From the NCBI RefSeq assembly GCF_015291705.1, contig NZ_CP030050.1:9735001-9799000 (forward strand): 64,000 nt of DNA, given 5' to 3'. The position numbers were made by a program, and so were the translations under genes. The notes below the pieces were generated by a model. It made no database searches. It was not told the DNA's origin and worked only from the letters and a program-made list of their open reading frames with translations. Source of the DNA: Bradyrhizobium arachidis (lineage in GTDB: Bacteria; Pseudomonadota; Alphaproteobacteria; Rhizobiales; Xanthobacteraceae). Every line of letters begins with the position of its first letter. Position 1 is the stretch's first letter. Positions 52,584 to 61,528 of this stretch are shown in pieces.

Positions 52584-55373
52584 ATGGATAGCGTCGCGAC
52601 TGAGCAGAAGCCTGAGGTGGACGATCGCTTCGATACCGCGCGGATCACAGCCGCGGTCGATGCGCTTGCCGAAAAGCATGAGGGACGCGAGGACGCGTTC
52701 CGCACTGCCGTCGCGCAGTTGCTCAAGGCCGAGCTGATCGCGGCGCGCGCCGCGGCGCAGGCGATCCTGCTCAAGGACCGCCACGGCCGCCGCTGCGCCG
52801 AGCGACTGTGCCATGTCCAGGACGAGATCATCCGCATCCTGTACTCCGCGGCGACGCGCCATCTCTACCGCTCGCCGATCCCGAGCGGCGCCGAGCGCAT
52901 GGCGGTGGTGGCGACCGGCGGCTATGGCCGCGGCCTGATGGCGCCCGAGTCCGACATCGATCTCTTGTTCATCCTGCCCTACAAGCAGACCGCCTGGGGC
53001 GAGCAGGTCGCCGAAGCGATCCTCTACTGCCTGTGGGACATGGGGCTGAAGGTCGGCCACGCCACGCGCTCGGTCGATGAATCGATCCGCCAGGCGCGCG
53101 GCGACATGACCATCCGCACCGCGATCCTGGAGACGCGCTTTCTCACCGGTGATCAGCCGCTCTACGACGAGCTGGTCGCGCGTTTCGACAAGGAAGTGGT
53201 GCAGGGCACCGCGTCCGAATTCGTCACCGCAAAGCTCGCCGAGCGCGAGGAGCGGCATCGCCGTGGCGGCCAGTCGCGCTATCTGGTCGAGCCCAACGTC
53301 AAGGACGGCAAGGGCGCGCTGCGCGACCTGCACACGCTGTTCTGGATCGCCAAATACGTCTATCGCGTGCGCGACACCGACGAATTGGTCGAGCGCGGCG
53401 TGTTCGACGCGCAGGAATACCGCAGCTTCCGCCGCTGCGCCGATTTCCTCTGGTCGGTGCGCTGCAATCTGCATTTCTATTGCGGCCGCGCCGAGGAGCG
53501 TCTCTCCTTCGACCTCCAGCGCGAGATCGCGATCCGGCTCGGCTACACCTCGCATCCCGGCATGCAGGATGTCGAGCGCTTCATGAAGCACTACTTCCTG
53601 GTCGCCAAGGAAGTCGGCAACCTCACCGCCATCCTCTGCGCCAAGCTCGAGGACCAGCAGGCCAAGCCCGCGCCGGTCTTGAGCCGGATGATGGCGCGGC
53701 TGCGCCCGACGCCGGCGAAGCGGCGCGTGCCTGACAGCGACGACTTCATCGTCGACAACAACCGCATCAACGTCGCCGCGCCTGATATCTTCAAGCACGA
53801 TCCGGTCAACCTGATCCGCATCTTCCGCCTCGCGCAGAAGAACAACCTCGCCTTCCATCCGGACGCGATGCGCGATGTGACGCGCTCGCTCGGCCTGATC
53901 AACGCGCAGCTGCGCGAGAATCCCGAGGCCAACCGGCTGTTCATGGAGATCCTGACCTCGGACAACGCCGAGATCGTGCTGCGGCGAATGAACGAGACCG
54001 GCGTGCTCGGCCATTTCATTCGCGCCTTCGGCAAGATCGTCTCGATGATGCAGTTCAACATGTATCATCATTACACCGTCGACGAGCACCTGATCCGCTG
54101 CATCGGCTTCCTCCAGGACATCGAGCGCGGCGGCATCGAGGAGTTCACGCTCGCCAGCGACCTGATGCGCAAGACCCGCCCCGAGCACCGCGCGGTGATC
54201 TACATCGCGACACTGCTGCACGACGTCGCCAAGGGTCGGCCCGAGGACCACTCGATCGCCGGCGCCAAGGTCGCGCGCCGGCTGTGCCCGCGGCTCGGCT
54301 TCAGCCCGGCCGACACCGAGCTGGTGGCCTGGCTGATCGAGGAGCACCTCACCATGTCCACGGTTGCACAGTCGCGCGACCTGTCGGATCGCAAGACCAT
54401 CGAGAATTTCGCCGCGGTCGTGCAGTCGGTCGAGCAGATGAAGCTGCTCACCATCCTGACCACCGCCGACATCCGTGGCGTCGGCCCGGGCGTGTGGAAC
54501 GGCTGGAAGGCGCAGCTCTTGCGCTCGCTCTATTACGAGACCGAGCCGGTGCTGACCGGCGGCTTCTCCGAAGTCGATCGCGGCAAGCGCCTCACAGCCG
54601 CCTACGCCGAATTCCGCAACGCCTTCGCCGAGTGGCCGGCGGACGAGCTCGATGCCTATATCGCCCGGCACTATCCGGCCTACTGGCTCAAGGTCGAGCT
54701 GCCGCGCAAGATCCGCCACGCCCGCTTCGTCCGCTCCAGCGAGCAGGCCGGCCACAAGCTCGCGATCAATGTCGGCTTCGACGAGGTGCGCGGCGTCACC
54801 GAGCTGACCATCTTCGCCGCCGACCACCCCTGGCTGCTCTCGATCATCGCCGGCGCCTGCGCCTCCGCCGGCGCCAACATCGTCGACGCCCAGATCTACA
54901 CCACGACCGACGGCCGCGCGCTCGATACGATCTCGATCTCCAGGGAATACGACCGCGACGAGGACGAGGGTCGGCGCGCCACGCGCATCGGCGAGATGAT
55001 CGAGGACGTGCTGGAGGGCAAGCTGCGCCTGCCCGAAGTGGTGGCGCGGCGCACCGTGCGCAGCAAAGCGCGCCCCTTCGTGATCGAGCCGGAAGTGACC
55101 ATCAACAACCAATGGTCCGACCGCTACACCGTGATCGAGGTCTCAGGCCTCGACCGGCCCGGTCTGCTCTACGAGCTCACCACCGCGATCTCGAAGCTCA
55201 ATCTCAATATCGCCTCGGCCCATGTCGCGACCTTCGGCGAGCGCGCCCGCGACGTGTTCTACGTCACCGACCTCCTCGGCGCACAGATCAACGCGCCGAC
55301 GCGGCAGTCCGCGATCAAGAGCGCGCTGACGCATGTGATGGCCGGCGACAAGGCGGTTCAGCCGGCGGCGTGA
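52584..55373 (+). CDS. glnD: [Protein-PII] uridylyltransferase / uridylyl-removing enzyme
   Basis: The 929-residue enzyme senses glutamine and modifies PII proteins. The nucleotidyltransferase motif GGYGRGLMAPESDIDLLFI lies near residue 112, the HD hydrolase domain with LLHDVAKGRPEDHS near 545, and two C-terminal ACT domains begin near 740 (TELTIFAADHPWLLS) and 850 (VIEVSGLDRPGLLYEL). All catalytic residues appear intact. In rhizobia glnD is often close to mutS, as here. It controls GlnB/GlnK, and through them nitrogen assimilation. Confidence 0.98.
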   Translation: MDSVATEQKPEVDDRFDTARITAAVDALAEKHEGREDAFRTAVAQLLKAELIAARAAAQAILLKDRHGRRCAERLCHVQDEIIRILYSAATRHLYRSPIPSGAERMAVVATGGYGRGLMAPESDIDLLFILPYKQTAWGEQVAEAILYCLWDMGLKVGHATRSVDESIRQARGDMTIRTAILETRFLTGDQPLYDELVARFDKEVVQGTASEFVTAKLAEREERHRRGGQSRYLVEPNVKDGKGALRDLHTLFWIAKYVYRVRDTDELVERGVFDAQEYRSFRRCADFLWSVRCNLHFYCGRAEERLSFDLQREIAIRLGYTSHPGMQDVERFMKHYFLVAKEVGNLTAILCAKLEDQQAKPAPVLSRMMARLRPTPAKRRVPDSDDFIVDNNRINVAAPDIFKHDPVNLIRIFRLAQKNNLAFHPDAMRDVTRSLGLINAQLRENPEANRLFMEILTSDNAEIVLRRMNETGVLGHFIRAFGKIVSMMQFNMYHHYTVDEHLIRCIGFLQDIERGGIEEFTLASDLMRKTRPEHRAVIYIATLLHDVAKGRPEDHSIAGAKVARRLCPRLGFSPADTELVAWLIEEHLTMSTVAQSRDLSDRKTIENFAAVVQSVEQMKLLTILTTADIRGVGPGVWNGWKAQLLRSLYYETEPVLTGGFSEVDRGKRLTAAYAEFRNAFAEWPADELDAYIARHYPAYWLKVELPRKIRHARFVRSSEQAGHKLAINVGFDEVRGVTELTIFAADHPWLLSIIAGACASAGANIVDAQIYTTTDGRALDTISISREYDRDEDEGRRATRIGEMIEDVLEGKLRLPEVVARRTVRSKARPFVIEPEVTINNQWSDRYTVIEVSGLDRPGLLYELTTAISKLNLNIASAHVATFGERARDVFYVTDLLGAQINAPTRQSAIKSALTHVMAGDKAVQPAA

Positions 55374-55421
55374 CTCTCGTCATTGCGCGCTCGCGGCTAA
55401 GGGGCCCAGACCGCTTACCAA

Positions 55422-56327
55422 TCATCGTGCCGGCTTTTGTTCGGAGTGCCGTAGCGCTTTCACCAGTGCTGACAGCGCGGCTGGTTGATGCTGGCGACTG
55501 GAATAATACATGAAGAAGCCGGGAATTGGCGGCGTCCAATCCTCCAGCACCCGAACAAGGCGGCCCTTCGCAATATATCCGGCGACCTGCTCTTCATAGG
55601 CGAGCCCGATACCAACTCCAGCGAGCGCTGCCTGAATCACCAGATGAGTATCGTCAATTATCAGTGGGCCGTTGACGTTGATCGTGACCGACTTTCGACC
55701 TTGCTCAAACTCCCACCGATATGGACCGCCGGCAAGACGCAGGGTAATGCACCGATGATCGTTGAGATCTTTTGGCTTTTCGGGGGGGCGTCGTGAAGCG
55801 AAATATCGTGGCGACCCCACAACCGCCAATCGCAGTTCGGGCGTGACACGAACCGCGATCATGTCCTTTTGAATGTACTCGCCGAGCTGGATACCCGCAT
55901 CGAACTCGCCTGCAACGAGGTCCACGGGGCCAGTGACCGTGACAACGTCCAGAATGATGCCAGGGTAGGCCTCAGCGAAAACTCTGAGCCGCGGCAACAA
56001 GACCATCACCGCAGCTGATCGCGACATTACAATTCGAAGGCGACCTTCGGGTCGGTGCCGAATGCTCCGGGCTTTGTCGAGAGCATGACGAATTTGCTCG
56101 AGCGCCGGAGACAAGTCTTCCAGGAGCGCTGCCCCCGCGGCGGTGGGCGAAACGCTCTTGGTAGTTCGAGCGAGCAGCCGCAGCTCAAGCCGTTGCTCAA
56201 GCCTCCGGATCGTATGGCTCAAAGCAGACTGAGACACACCCAGTTTTATCGCAGCGCGTGTAAAGCTTCGTTCACGGGCCACAATTGCAAACGTGGCGAG
56301 ATCGTTCATTTCGTTTGTCATCATCAT
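55422..56327 (-). CDS. LysR-family transcriptional regulator
   Basis: The 301-residue regulator has the N-terminal helix-turn-helix LATFAIVARERSFTRAAIKLGVSQSALSHTIRRLE in outline, followed by RLELRLLARTTKSVSPTAAG and a periplasmic-binding-like effector domain. An ATG at 56309 (MNDLATF) is an alternative start. It is divergent from the second NTF2-like gene, which is therefore its likely target. The 162-base spacer between them carries the palindrome CTCATGAG at about 56336. Effector unknown. Confidence 0.92.
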   Translation of the reverse strand: MMMTNEMNDLATFAIVARERSFTRAAIKLGVSQSALSHTIRRLEQRLELRLLARTTKSVSPTAAGAALLEDLSPALEQIRHALDKARSIRHRPEGRLRIVMSRSAAVMVLLPRLRVFAEAYPGIILDVVTVTGPVDLVAGEFDAGIQLGEYIQKDMIAVRVTPELRLAVVGSPRYFASRRPPEKPKDLNDHRCITLRLAGGPYRWEFEQGRKSVTINVNGPLIIDDTHLVIQAALAGVGIGLAYEEQVAGYIAKGRLVRVLEDWTPPIPGFFMYYSSRQHQPAALSALVKALRHSEQKPAR

Positions 56328-56489
56328 GAATATCACTCATGAGATCATGCCATTCAAGACGTCTATTCTCATAAGTTAGCTTGCCGTAGGTTTTGCGCGA
56401 GCACGGAGACGACCTGCCGCAGCTTTCTGCGAGGCAGGTAGACGCCGGGCCGCACCAATGAGTTCGATGCGACAGCTTTGAGGATGACA

Positions 56490-56858
56490 ATGGATACGGA
56501 CGTTCCCGCCTTGCGCTCCCTTGCGCAGACCTATTTCGATGCTGCCTATGAAATGGATGCTGAAAAATTTGCATCCATATTTCACCCCTCGAGTTCCGTG
56601 ACAAAAGTCGCCGAGGACGGCAACGTGGGCGTGACGCCGATTGCGTCATGGCTAGCAGTGGTCCGCAACACGAAGGCTCCGAAGCAACTGGGCTTCGAGC
56701 GAGAAGATCAGATCCTATCAATAGACGTTGAAAGAGAGCTTGCGCTTTTGAAAATCAGATTGCGCATTCCGCCGCGTTCCTTCACGGACCTGTTGTCATG
56801 CTTGAAGGTGAACGGGACCTGGAAAATAGTGCAGAAAGTGATGACCTCAAAAGTCTGA
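56490..56858 (+). CDS. NTF2-like protein (putative lumazine-binding family), copy 2
   Basis: The 122-residue protein is a paralogue of that at 23461: YFDAAYEMDAEKFASIFHPS, a central strand and a C-terminal GTWKIVQKVM match in order. GAGG six bases before the ATG at 56490 supports this start over ATGs at 56478 and 56484. Base composition is lower in GC than its neighbours, and so is the LysR gene, which hints at a shared and perhaps later arrival of this pair. No catalytic residues are evident. Confidence 0.87.
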   Translation: MDTDVPALRSLAQTYFDAAYEMDAEKFASIFHPSSSVTKVAEDGNVGVTPIASWLAVVRNTKAPKQLGFEREDQILSIDVERELALLKIRLRIPPRSFTDLLSCLKVNGTWKIVQKVMTSKV

Positions 56859-56940
56859 CGGATTCGGGTATGGCGGGCTGTGTCCACGATGCCGGTGCGG
56901 TCGTAGGCACGGTTCACTCAACACATTCTGAAACGGGCTC

Positions 56941-57471
56941 TCAGACCTCCACCCCTTCATGCCGCAGCAGCCACCTCTTCCGCTCCAGCCCGCCGCCATA
57001 TTTCACCAGTGAACCATCCGCGCCGATTAGGCGGTGGCACGGCAGAACCACGCTGATCGGGTTGGAGCCGTTGGCGTGGCCGACGGCGCGAATGGCCTTC
57101 GGCATCTCGATCCTGGCGGCCATCGCGCCGTAGCTCATCGTCGTGCCGGCCGGGATCTTTGCCAGCGCGGTCCAGACCTTCTGCTGGAACGGCGTCCCGG
57201 CGATCCGCCACGCGATGCCCGAGAGCTGACCGAGATCGCCTTCGAAATAGCGCGACAGCGCTGTCCGAATCGGTGCGGGCGCAGGCTGATCGGTCAGATC
57301 CACCGCGCCGTAATGCAGGCGCAACAGCTCGCGCATGCGGTGCTCGTAATCCTCCCAATCGAGCGCACGAAGATTGCCCTCGGCATCGGTGACGAGTAGC
57401 GCGATCCCAATCGGTGTCGGCAGGCGATCGAGGCGGAAGCTTACAGACGGTCTGGTTGATCGAGCGGGCAT
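56941..57471 (-). CDS. ogt: Methylated-DNA-[protein]-cysteine S-methyltransferase
   Basis: The 176-residue suicide repair protein has the acceptor cysteine in the PCHRLIG motif near residue 138, with the helix-turn-helix GTTMSYGAMAARIEMPKAIRAVG before it and the arginine finger region preserved. It removes alkyl groups from O6 of guanine. It lacks the AdaA domain, so it is the Ogt type. An ATG at 57471 is preferred; an in-frame GTG lies 24 bases earlier. It is divergent from the DUF1304 gene. Confidence 0.95.
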   Translation of the reverse strand: MPARSTRPSVSFRLDRLPTPIGIALLVTDAEGNLRALDWEDYEHRMRELLRLHYGAVDLTDQPAPAPIRTALSRYFEGDLGQLSGIAWRIAGTPFQQKVWTALAKIPAGTTMSYGAMAARIEMPKAIRAVGHANGSNPISVVLPCHRLIGADGSLVKYGGGLERKRWLLRHEGVEV

Positions 57472-57563
57472 TGCGGCACCATGGCGTCGAAACACAGCGT
57501 CGCGTTTGCCATGGCGGCCGTGCTAACGTCCACCCGAAAGCTGACGCTTTGGGGGAGCTCACC

Positions 57564-57926
57564 TTGATTCTGATCGCCAATGTCCTGGTGGCGCTGGTCG
57601 CCGCACTGCACGCTTATTTCCTGGTCCTGGAGATGTTCCTCTGGACCAAGCCGACGGGTCTGAAGGTGTTTCGCAATACGCCTGAGAAGGCCGAGATCAC
57701 GAAGGTGCTCGCTGCCAACCAGGGGCTCTATAACGGTTTCCTCGTCGCCGGCCTGATCTGGGGTCTGGTCCACGGCAATCCCGCGTTCGCGTTCCAGATC
57801 AAGGTGTTCTTCCTGCTCTGCGTGGTCGTGGCGGGCGCCTATGGTGCGGCGACCGTCAGCACGCGCATCCTGATCGTGCAGGCGCTGCCGGCGGCGATCG
57901 CGCTGGCTGCATTGTTCCTGGCTTAA
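57564..57926 (+). CDS. DUF1304 family membrane protein
   Basis: The 120-residue protein has four membrane segments and the family marks HAYFLVLEMFLW near residue 14, NQGLYNGFLVAGLIWG near 50 and GAYGAATVSTRILIVQALPA near 92. The start is TTG at 57564 with GGGGGAGC seven bases upstream; this gives the usual family length. Upstream in-frame codons would overlap ogt and are rejected. Function unknown. Confidence 0.9.
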   Translation: MILIANVLVALVAALHAYFLVLEMFLWTKPTGLKVFRNTPEKAEITKVLAANQGLYNGFLVAGLIWGLVHGNPAFAFQIKVFFLLCVVVAGAYGAATVSTRILIVQALPAAIALAALFLA

Positions 57927-58076
57927 TAGTCCTGACCTGAGACGCTACAACGCAGCGCCGCGATCCTTGCGCGGCACCTCGCGTTCCTCCACACTCTCCG
58001 GCAGCGATGGCGACCGTTGCAATCAACGGGAAAAAGACCGTCGGCCGGAAAATTCCGTCAGGAGGAACATCCCAAC

Positions 58077-59303
58077 ATGAAGACTCGCAGAGCCTATCTA
58101 GCTGCCACGGCGGCGCTCGCCTTCGCGTTCTCCGCCACCCAAGCTCTCGCCCAGAAGAAATATGACACCGGTGCGAGCGACACCGAGATCAAGATCGGCC
58201 AGACCGTGCCGTTCTCCGGCCCCTACTCCGTCTACGCCAACATCGGCAAGACGCAGGCCGCCTACTTCAAGATGATCAACGATCAGGGCGGCATCAACGG
58301 CCGCAAGATCAATCTCATCCAGTATGACGACGCCTATTCGCCGCCGAAGACCGTCGAGCAGGTGCGCAAGCTCGTCGAAGGCGACGAGGTGTTGTTCACC
58401 TTCCAGATCATCGGCACGGCCGCCAATGCCGCCGTGCAGAAATATCTCAACGGCAAGAAGATCCCGCAGCTGCTCGCCTCGACCGGCGCTGCCCGCTTCA
58501 ACGACCCGCAGAACTATCCCTGGACCATCGCCTATAACCCCAACTACGTGTCCGAGGGACGCATCTACGCCAAGTACATTCTCAAGGAGCATCCCAACGC
58601 CAAGATCGGCGTGCTCTACCAGAACGACGACATGGGCCGCGATTATCTCGCGGGGCTCAAGAGCGGCCTCGGCGACAAGGCCGCCAGCATGATCGTCGGC
58701 GAGGTGTCCTACGAGGTCACCGATCCGACGGTGGACTCGCAGGTAGTGAAACTGAAGTCGATGGGCGCCGACCTTTTCTACGATGCCTCGACACCGAAGT
58801 TCGCGGCGCAAGCCATCAAGAAGGTGGCCGAGCTCGGCTGGAACCCCGTGCATATCCTCGACATCAATGCGAGCCCGATCTCAGCGACCCTCAAGCCGGC
58901 CGGCCTCGACATCTCCAAGGGCATCATCTCCACCCAGTATGGCAAGGAGCCCAGCGATCCCCAGTGGAAGGACGATCCGGGCGTGAAAGCGTTCTTCGCC
59001 TTCATGGACAAGTATTTCCCTGAGGGCGACAAGCTCAACACGGTCAACACCTATGCCTATTCGGTCGCCGAGCTGCTGACCCAGGTGCTGAAGCAATGCG
59101 GCGACGACCTGTCGCGCGAGAACGTGATGAAGCAGGTCGCCAACATCAAGGACTTCACTCCGAGCTTCGCGCTGCCCGGCATCAAGATCAACACCGGGCC
59201 GAACGACTATCGCGTCAACAAGCAGATGCAGATGATGAAGTTCAACGGCGAACGCTGGGAGCTGTTCGGACCGATCATCGAGGACACGGGCCCGTCGGGT
59301 TAG
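58077..59303 (+). CDS. Branched-chain amino-acid type ABC binding protein, copy 1
   Basis: The 408-residue periplasmic protein has a signal peptide ending TQALAQKKYD, then the LivK-like type 1 binding fold: TEIKIGQTVPFSGPYSVYAN, NDQGGINGRKINLIQYDDAY near residue 80, and KIGVLYQNDDMGRDYLAG near 170. GGAGGAAC lies before the ATG at 58077. No permease or ATPase gene is adjacent, so it must work with a distant transporter or as a sensor. Its twin at 59552 has exactly the same length. Ligands of such orphan receptors include amino acids, amides and aromatic acids. Confidence 0.95.
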   Translation: MKTRRAYLAATAALAFAFSATQALAQKKYDTGASDTEIKIGQTVPFSGPYSVYANIGKTQAAYFKMINDQGGINGRKINLIQYDDAYSPPKTVEQVRKLVEGDEVLFTFQIIGTAANAAVQKYLNGKKIPQLLASTGAARFNDPQNYPWTIAYNPNYVSEGRIYAKYILKEHPNAKIGVLYQNDDMGRDYLAGLKSGLGDKAASMIVGEVSYEVTDPTVDSQVVKLKSMGADLFYDASTPKFAAQAIKKVAELGWNPVHILDINASPISATLKPAGLDISKGIISTQYGKEPSDPQWKDDPGVKAFFAFMDKYFPEGDKLNTVNTYAYSVAELLTQVLKQCGDDLSRENVMKQVANIKDFTPSFALPGIKINTGPNDYRVNKQMQMMKFNGERWELFGPIIEDTGPSG

Positions 59304-59310
59304 CGATGAC

Positions 59311-59423
59311 GTAGGGTGGGTTAGCGAAGCGTAACCCACCCTATTTCGATCTGCGGAAGCAGAAGTGGTGGGTTACGCCCAGCGGACTGCGCTTCGCGCA
59401 GCCGCAAGGCTAACCCACCCTAC
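59311..59423. repeat. Intergenic palindromic repeat, family B (copy 4)
   Basis: Edges are GTAGGGTGGGTTAGCG and GCTAACCCACCCTAC; inner arms GTAACCCACC and GGTGGGTTAC repeat the motif. The fill differs from other B copies (GGTTAG in place of GGCAAAG). It lies between the two tandem binding-protein genes. Confidence 0.9.
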
Positions 59424-59551
59424 GAACTGCGTGCCCTCCCCCACCTTGCGTCGCAACAACGCCTCCTCCACACTCGCCCTCAGCGGTGACGTCCGACGCG
59501 CGAGTGCACGCCGGTCAGATCACCTGCAATAACAAATTGAGGAAATTGCGA

Positions 59552-60778
59552 ATGAGGAATGGAGTACTGCATCTGGCCACGGCAACGGCGCTGACCCTCG
59601 CGCTGTCGATCTCTGCGGCCAGTGCCCAGAAGAAATATGATCCGGGCGCCAGCGACACCGAGATCAAGGTCGGGCAGACCATGCCGTTTTCGGGACCGGC
59701 GTCGGCCTATTCGTCGATCGGCAAGACCCAGGCCGCCTATTTCAAGATGATCAACGACCAGGGCGGCATCAACGGCCGCAAGATCAACCTGATTCAATAC
59801 GACGACGCCTATTCGCCGCCGAAAGCCGTGGAGCAGATCCGCAAGCTGGTCGAGAGCGACGAGGTGCTGCTGACCTTCCAGATCATCGGCACGCCCGTGA
59901 ACGCAGCGGTGCAGAAATATCTCAATGCCAAGAAGGTGCCGCAGCTGTTCGCGGCGACCGGTGCCTCGCGGTTCACTGATCCGAAGAACTTTCCGTGGAC
60001 CATGGGCTTCAATCCGAACTACTTCGTCGAAGGCCGCATCTACGGCCAGTACATTCTCAAGGAGCATCCGAACGCCAAGATCGGTGTGCTCTATCAGAAC
60101 GACGACCTCGGTAAGGATTATCTGAACGGCCTCAAGGCCGGCCTCGGCGACAAGGCCGCCAAGATGATCGTGACCGAAGCCTCCTACGAGGTCTCCGATC
60201 CGACCGTCGATTCGCAGATCCTCAAGATCAAGGACGCCGGCGCCGATCTGTTCTTCAGCGCGACCACGCCGAAGCAGGCCGCGCAGGCGATCAAGAAGAT
60301 CGCCGAAATGGGCTGGCATCCAGTGCAGATCGTCGACATCAACGCGACCTCCGTCGGCGCGGTGCTGAAGCCGGCCGGCCTCGAGGCCGCCAAGGGCCTC
60401 ATCAGCGTCAACTACGGCAAGGAACCGCTCGATCCGACCTGGAAGGATGATCCCGGCCTGAAGAGGTATTTCGACTTCATGGCGAAGTACTATCCCGACG
60501 GCGACAAGGACTCGAACTTCAACACCTACGGCTACAGCACGGCGCAGCTGCTGGTGCATGTGCTGAAGCAGTGCGGTGACGATCTGACGCGCGAGAACGT
60601 CATGAAGCAGGCGGCCTCGCTGAAGGACGTCACGAGCGACACCGCGCTGCCCGGCATCAAGGCCAACACCTCGCCGACCGACTACCGCGTCAACAAGCAG
60701 CTTCAGATGATGAAGTTCAGCGGCGAGCGCTGGGAGCTGTTCGGCCCGATCCTAGAGGATGCGGGTCCGGCGGGTTAG
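59552..60778 (+). CDS. Branched-chain amino-acid type ABC binding protein, copy 2
   Basis: The 408-residue protein is a tandem paralogue of that at 58077. After a different signal peptide (ALTLALSISAASA) it continues QKKYDPGASDTEIKVGQTMPFSG, nearly identical in long stretches and with no length change. Differences cluster in the binding face (for example NAKKVPQLFAATGASRF for NGKKIPQLLASTGAARF). This suggests duplication and divergence of ligand preference. Again no transporter partner lies nearby. A composite D/E repeat follows the stop. Confidence 0.95.
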   Translation: MRNGVLHLATATALTLALSISAASAQKKYDPGASDTEIKVGQTMPFSGPASAYSSIGKTQAAYFKMINDQGGINGRKINLIQYDDAYSPPKAVEQIRKLVESDEVLLTFQIIGTPVNAAVQKYLNAKKVPQLFAATGASRFTDPKNFPWTMGFNPNYFVEGRIYGQYILKEHPNAKIGVLYQNDDLGKDYLNGLKAGLGDKAAKMIVTEASYEVSDPTVDSQILKIKDAGADLFFSATTPKQAAQAIKKIAEMGWHPVQIVDINATSVGAVLKPAGLEAAKGLISVNYGKEPLDPTWKDDPGLKRYFDFMAKYYPDGDKDSNFNTYGYSTAQLLVHVLKQCGDDLTRENVMKQAASLKDVTSDTALPGIKANTSPTDYRVNKQLQMMKFSGERWELFGPILEDAGPAG

Positions 60779-60788
60779 TTCTCTCGCT

Positions 60789-60868
60789 GTCATTCCGGGG
60801 CGATGCGACAGCATCGAACCCGGAATCTCGAGATTCCGGGTTCTGCTCTCCGAGCCGCCCCGGAATGA
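60789..60868. repeat. Intergenic palindromic repeat, family D (copy 2)
   Basis: GTCATTCCGGGGCGATGCGA at left and GCCGCCCCGGAATGA at right, with the central palindrome GGAATCTCGAGATTCC. It is followed 11 bases later by an E-type half element, making a composite. Confidence 0.92.
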
Positions 60869-60879
60869 TTGAACACGAA

Positions 60880-60912
60880 GGCGTGGATGGCCGGGTCAAG
60901 CCCGGCCATGAC
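60880..60912. repeat. Partial family E element
   Basis: GCGTGGATGGCCGGGTCAAG followed by CCCGGCCATGAC is the right half of the element seen at 41526-41611, with its own small hairpin. It sits between a D element and the 3' end of the DUF1330 gene. Confidence 0.8.
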
Positions 60913-60935
60913 GGTGGAGATTCGCTCCGCCGCAA

Positions 60936-61361
60936 TCAAGTCGGTATCTCCCCAAAATTCTTCCCGACCGGCAGCACGGCGTGCCGGATCAGCCGCGAGT
61001 CCTCCACCGCCGCCTGCCTGTGCTTCACCGCCTCGCGATAGACGGGATCGCGGATCATCTCGACGAAGGCGGCGACGCTCGGATATTCCGCGATGAAGCA
61101 ATGGTCCCAGCGTTCCTCCTGCGGGCCGATCAGCATCAGCTCGAACCGGCCCTGCCAGACGATGCGGCCGCCGAGGCGTTCGAACACCGGGCCGCTCTCG
61201 CGGCCATAGGCGGCATAGGCCTCAGCGCCGCTCGCCTTGCGGCCATCAGGATAGGCGGCTTCTTTGCGCAGGCGCACCAGGTTGAGCATGTGGATCGGGC
61301 CCGGGCGGTCATTGTCCCGGAACTGCGCAAAGATCTCCTTGGTCGGATCGATGTGGCCCAT
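60936..61361 (-). CDS. DUF1330 family protein
   Basis: The 141-residue protein has a ferredoxin-like dimeric fold pattern: GPIHMLNLVRLRKEA near residue 27, AYAAYGRESGPVFERLGGRIVW near 50, and HCFIAEYPSVAAFVEMIRDP near 90. DUF1330 proteins are uncharacterised. GAGGGAG precedes the ATG at 61361; an upstream in-frame ATG at 61385 would include this site and is rejected. It is convergent with the second binding-protein gene and divergent from the penicillin-binding protein. Confidence 0.9.
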   Translation of the reverse strand: MGHIDPTKEIFAQFRDNDRPGPIHMLNLVRLRKEAAYPDGRKASGAEAYAAYGRESGPVFERLGGRIVWQGRFELMLIGPQEERWDHCFIAEYPSVAAFVEMIRDPVYREAVKHRQAAVEDSRLIRHAVLPVGKNFGEIPT

Positions 61362-61528
61362 GCGAACTCCCTCTTCTTTATGCATTCGATCCTAACTCCC
61401 ACGCCTCGGAAGCGGAACTGCGGCGGGCGAATGCCGCATCTCCTAATCGCGCGTTAACGCCGGGGTAACCGGGCCTTAAACAGCGACCGCTAGCGTGCGG
61501 CGGGGCGGTCTGACCGGGCGTTTTGCGT

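Noticed and set aside
52551..55112. 853-codon leftward frame antisense to glnD
   Set aside because: Same reason; the sense strand encodes complete GlnD.
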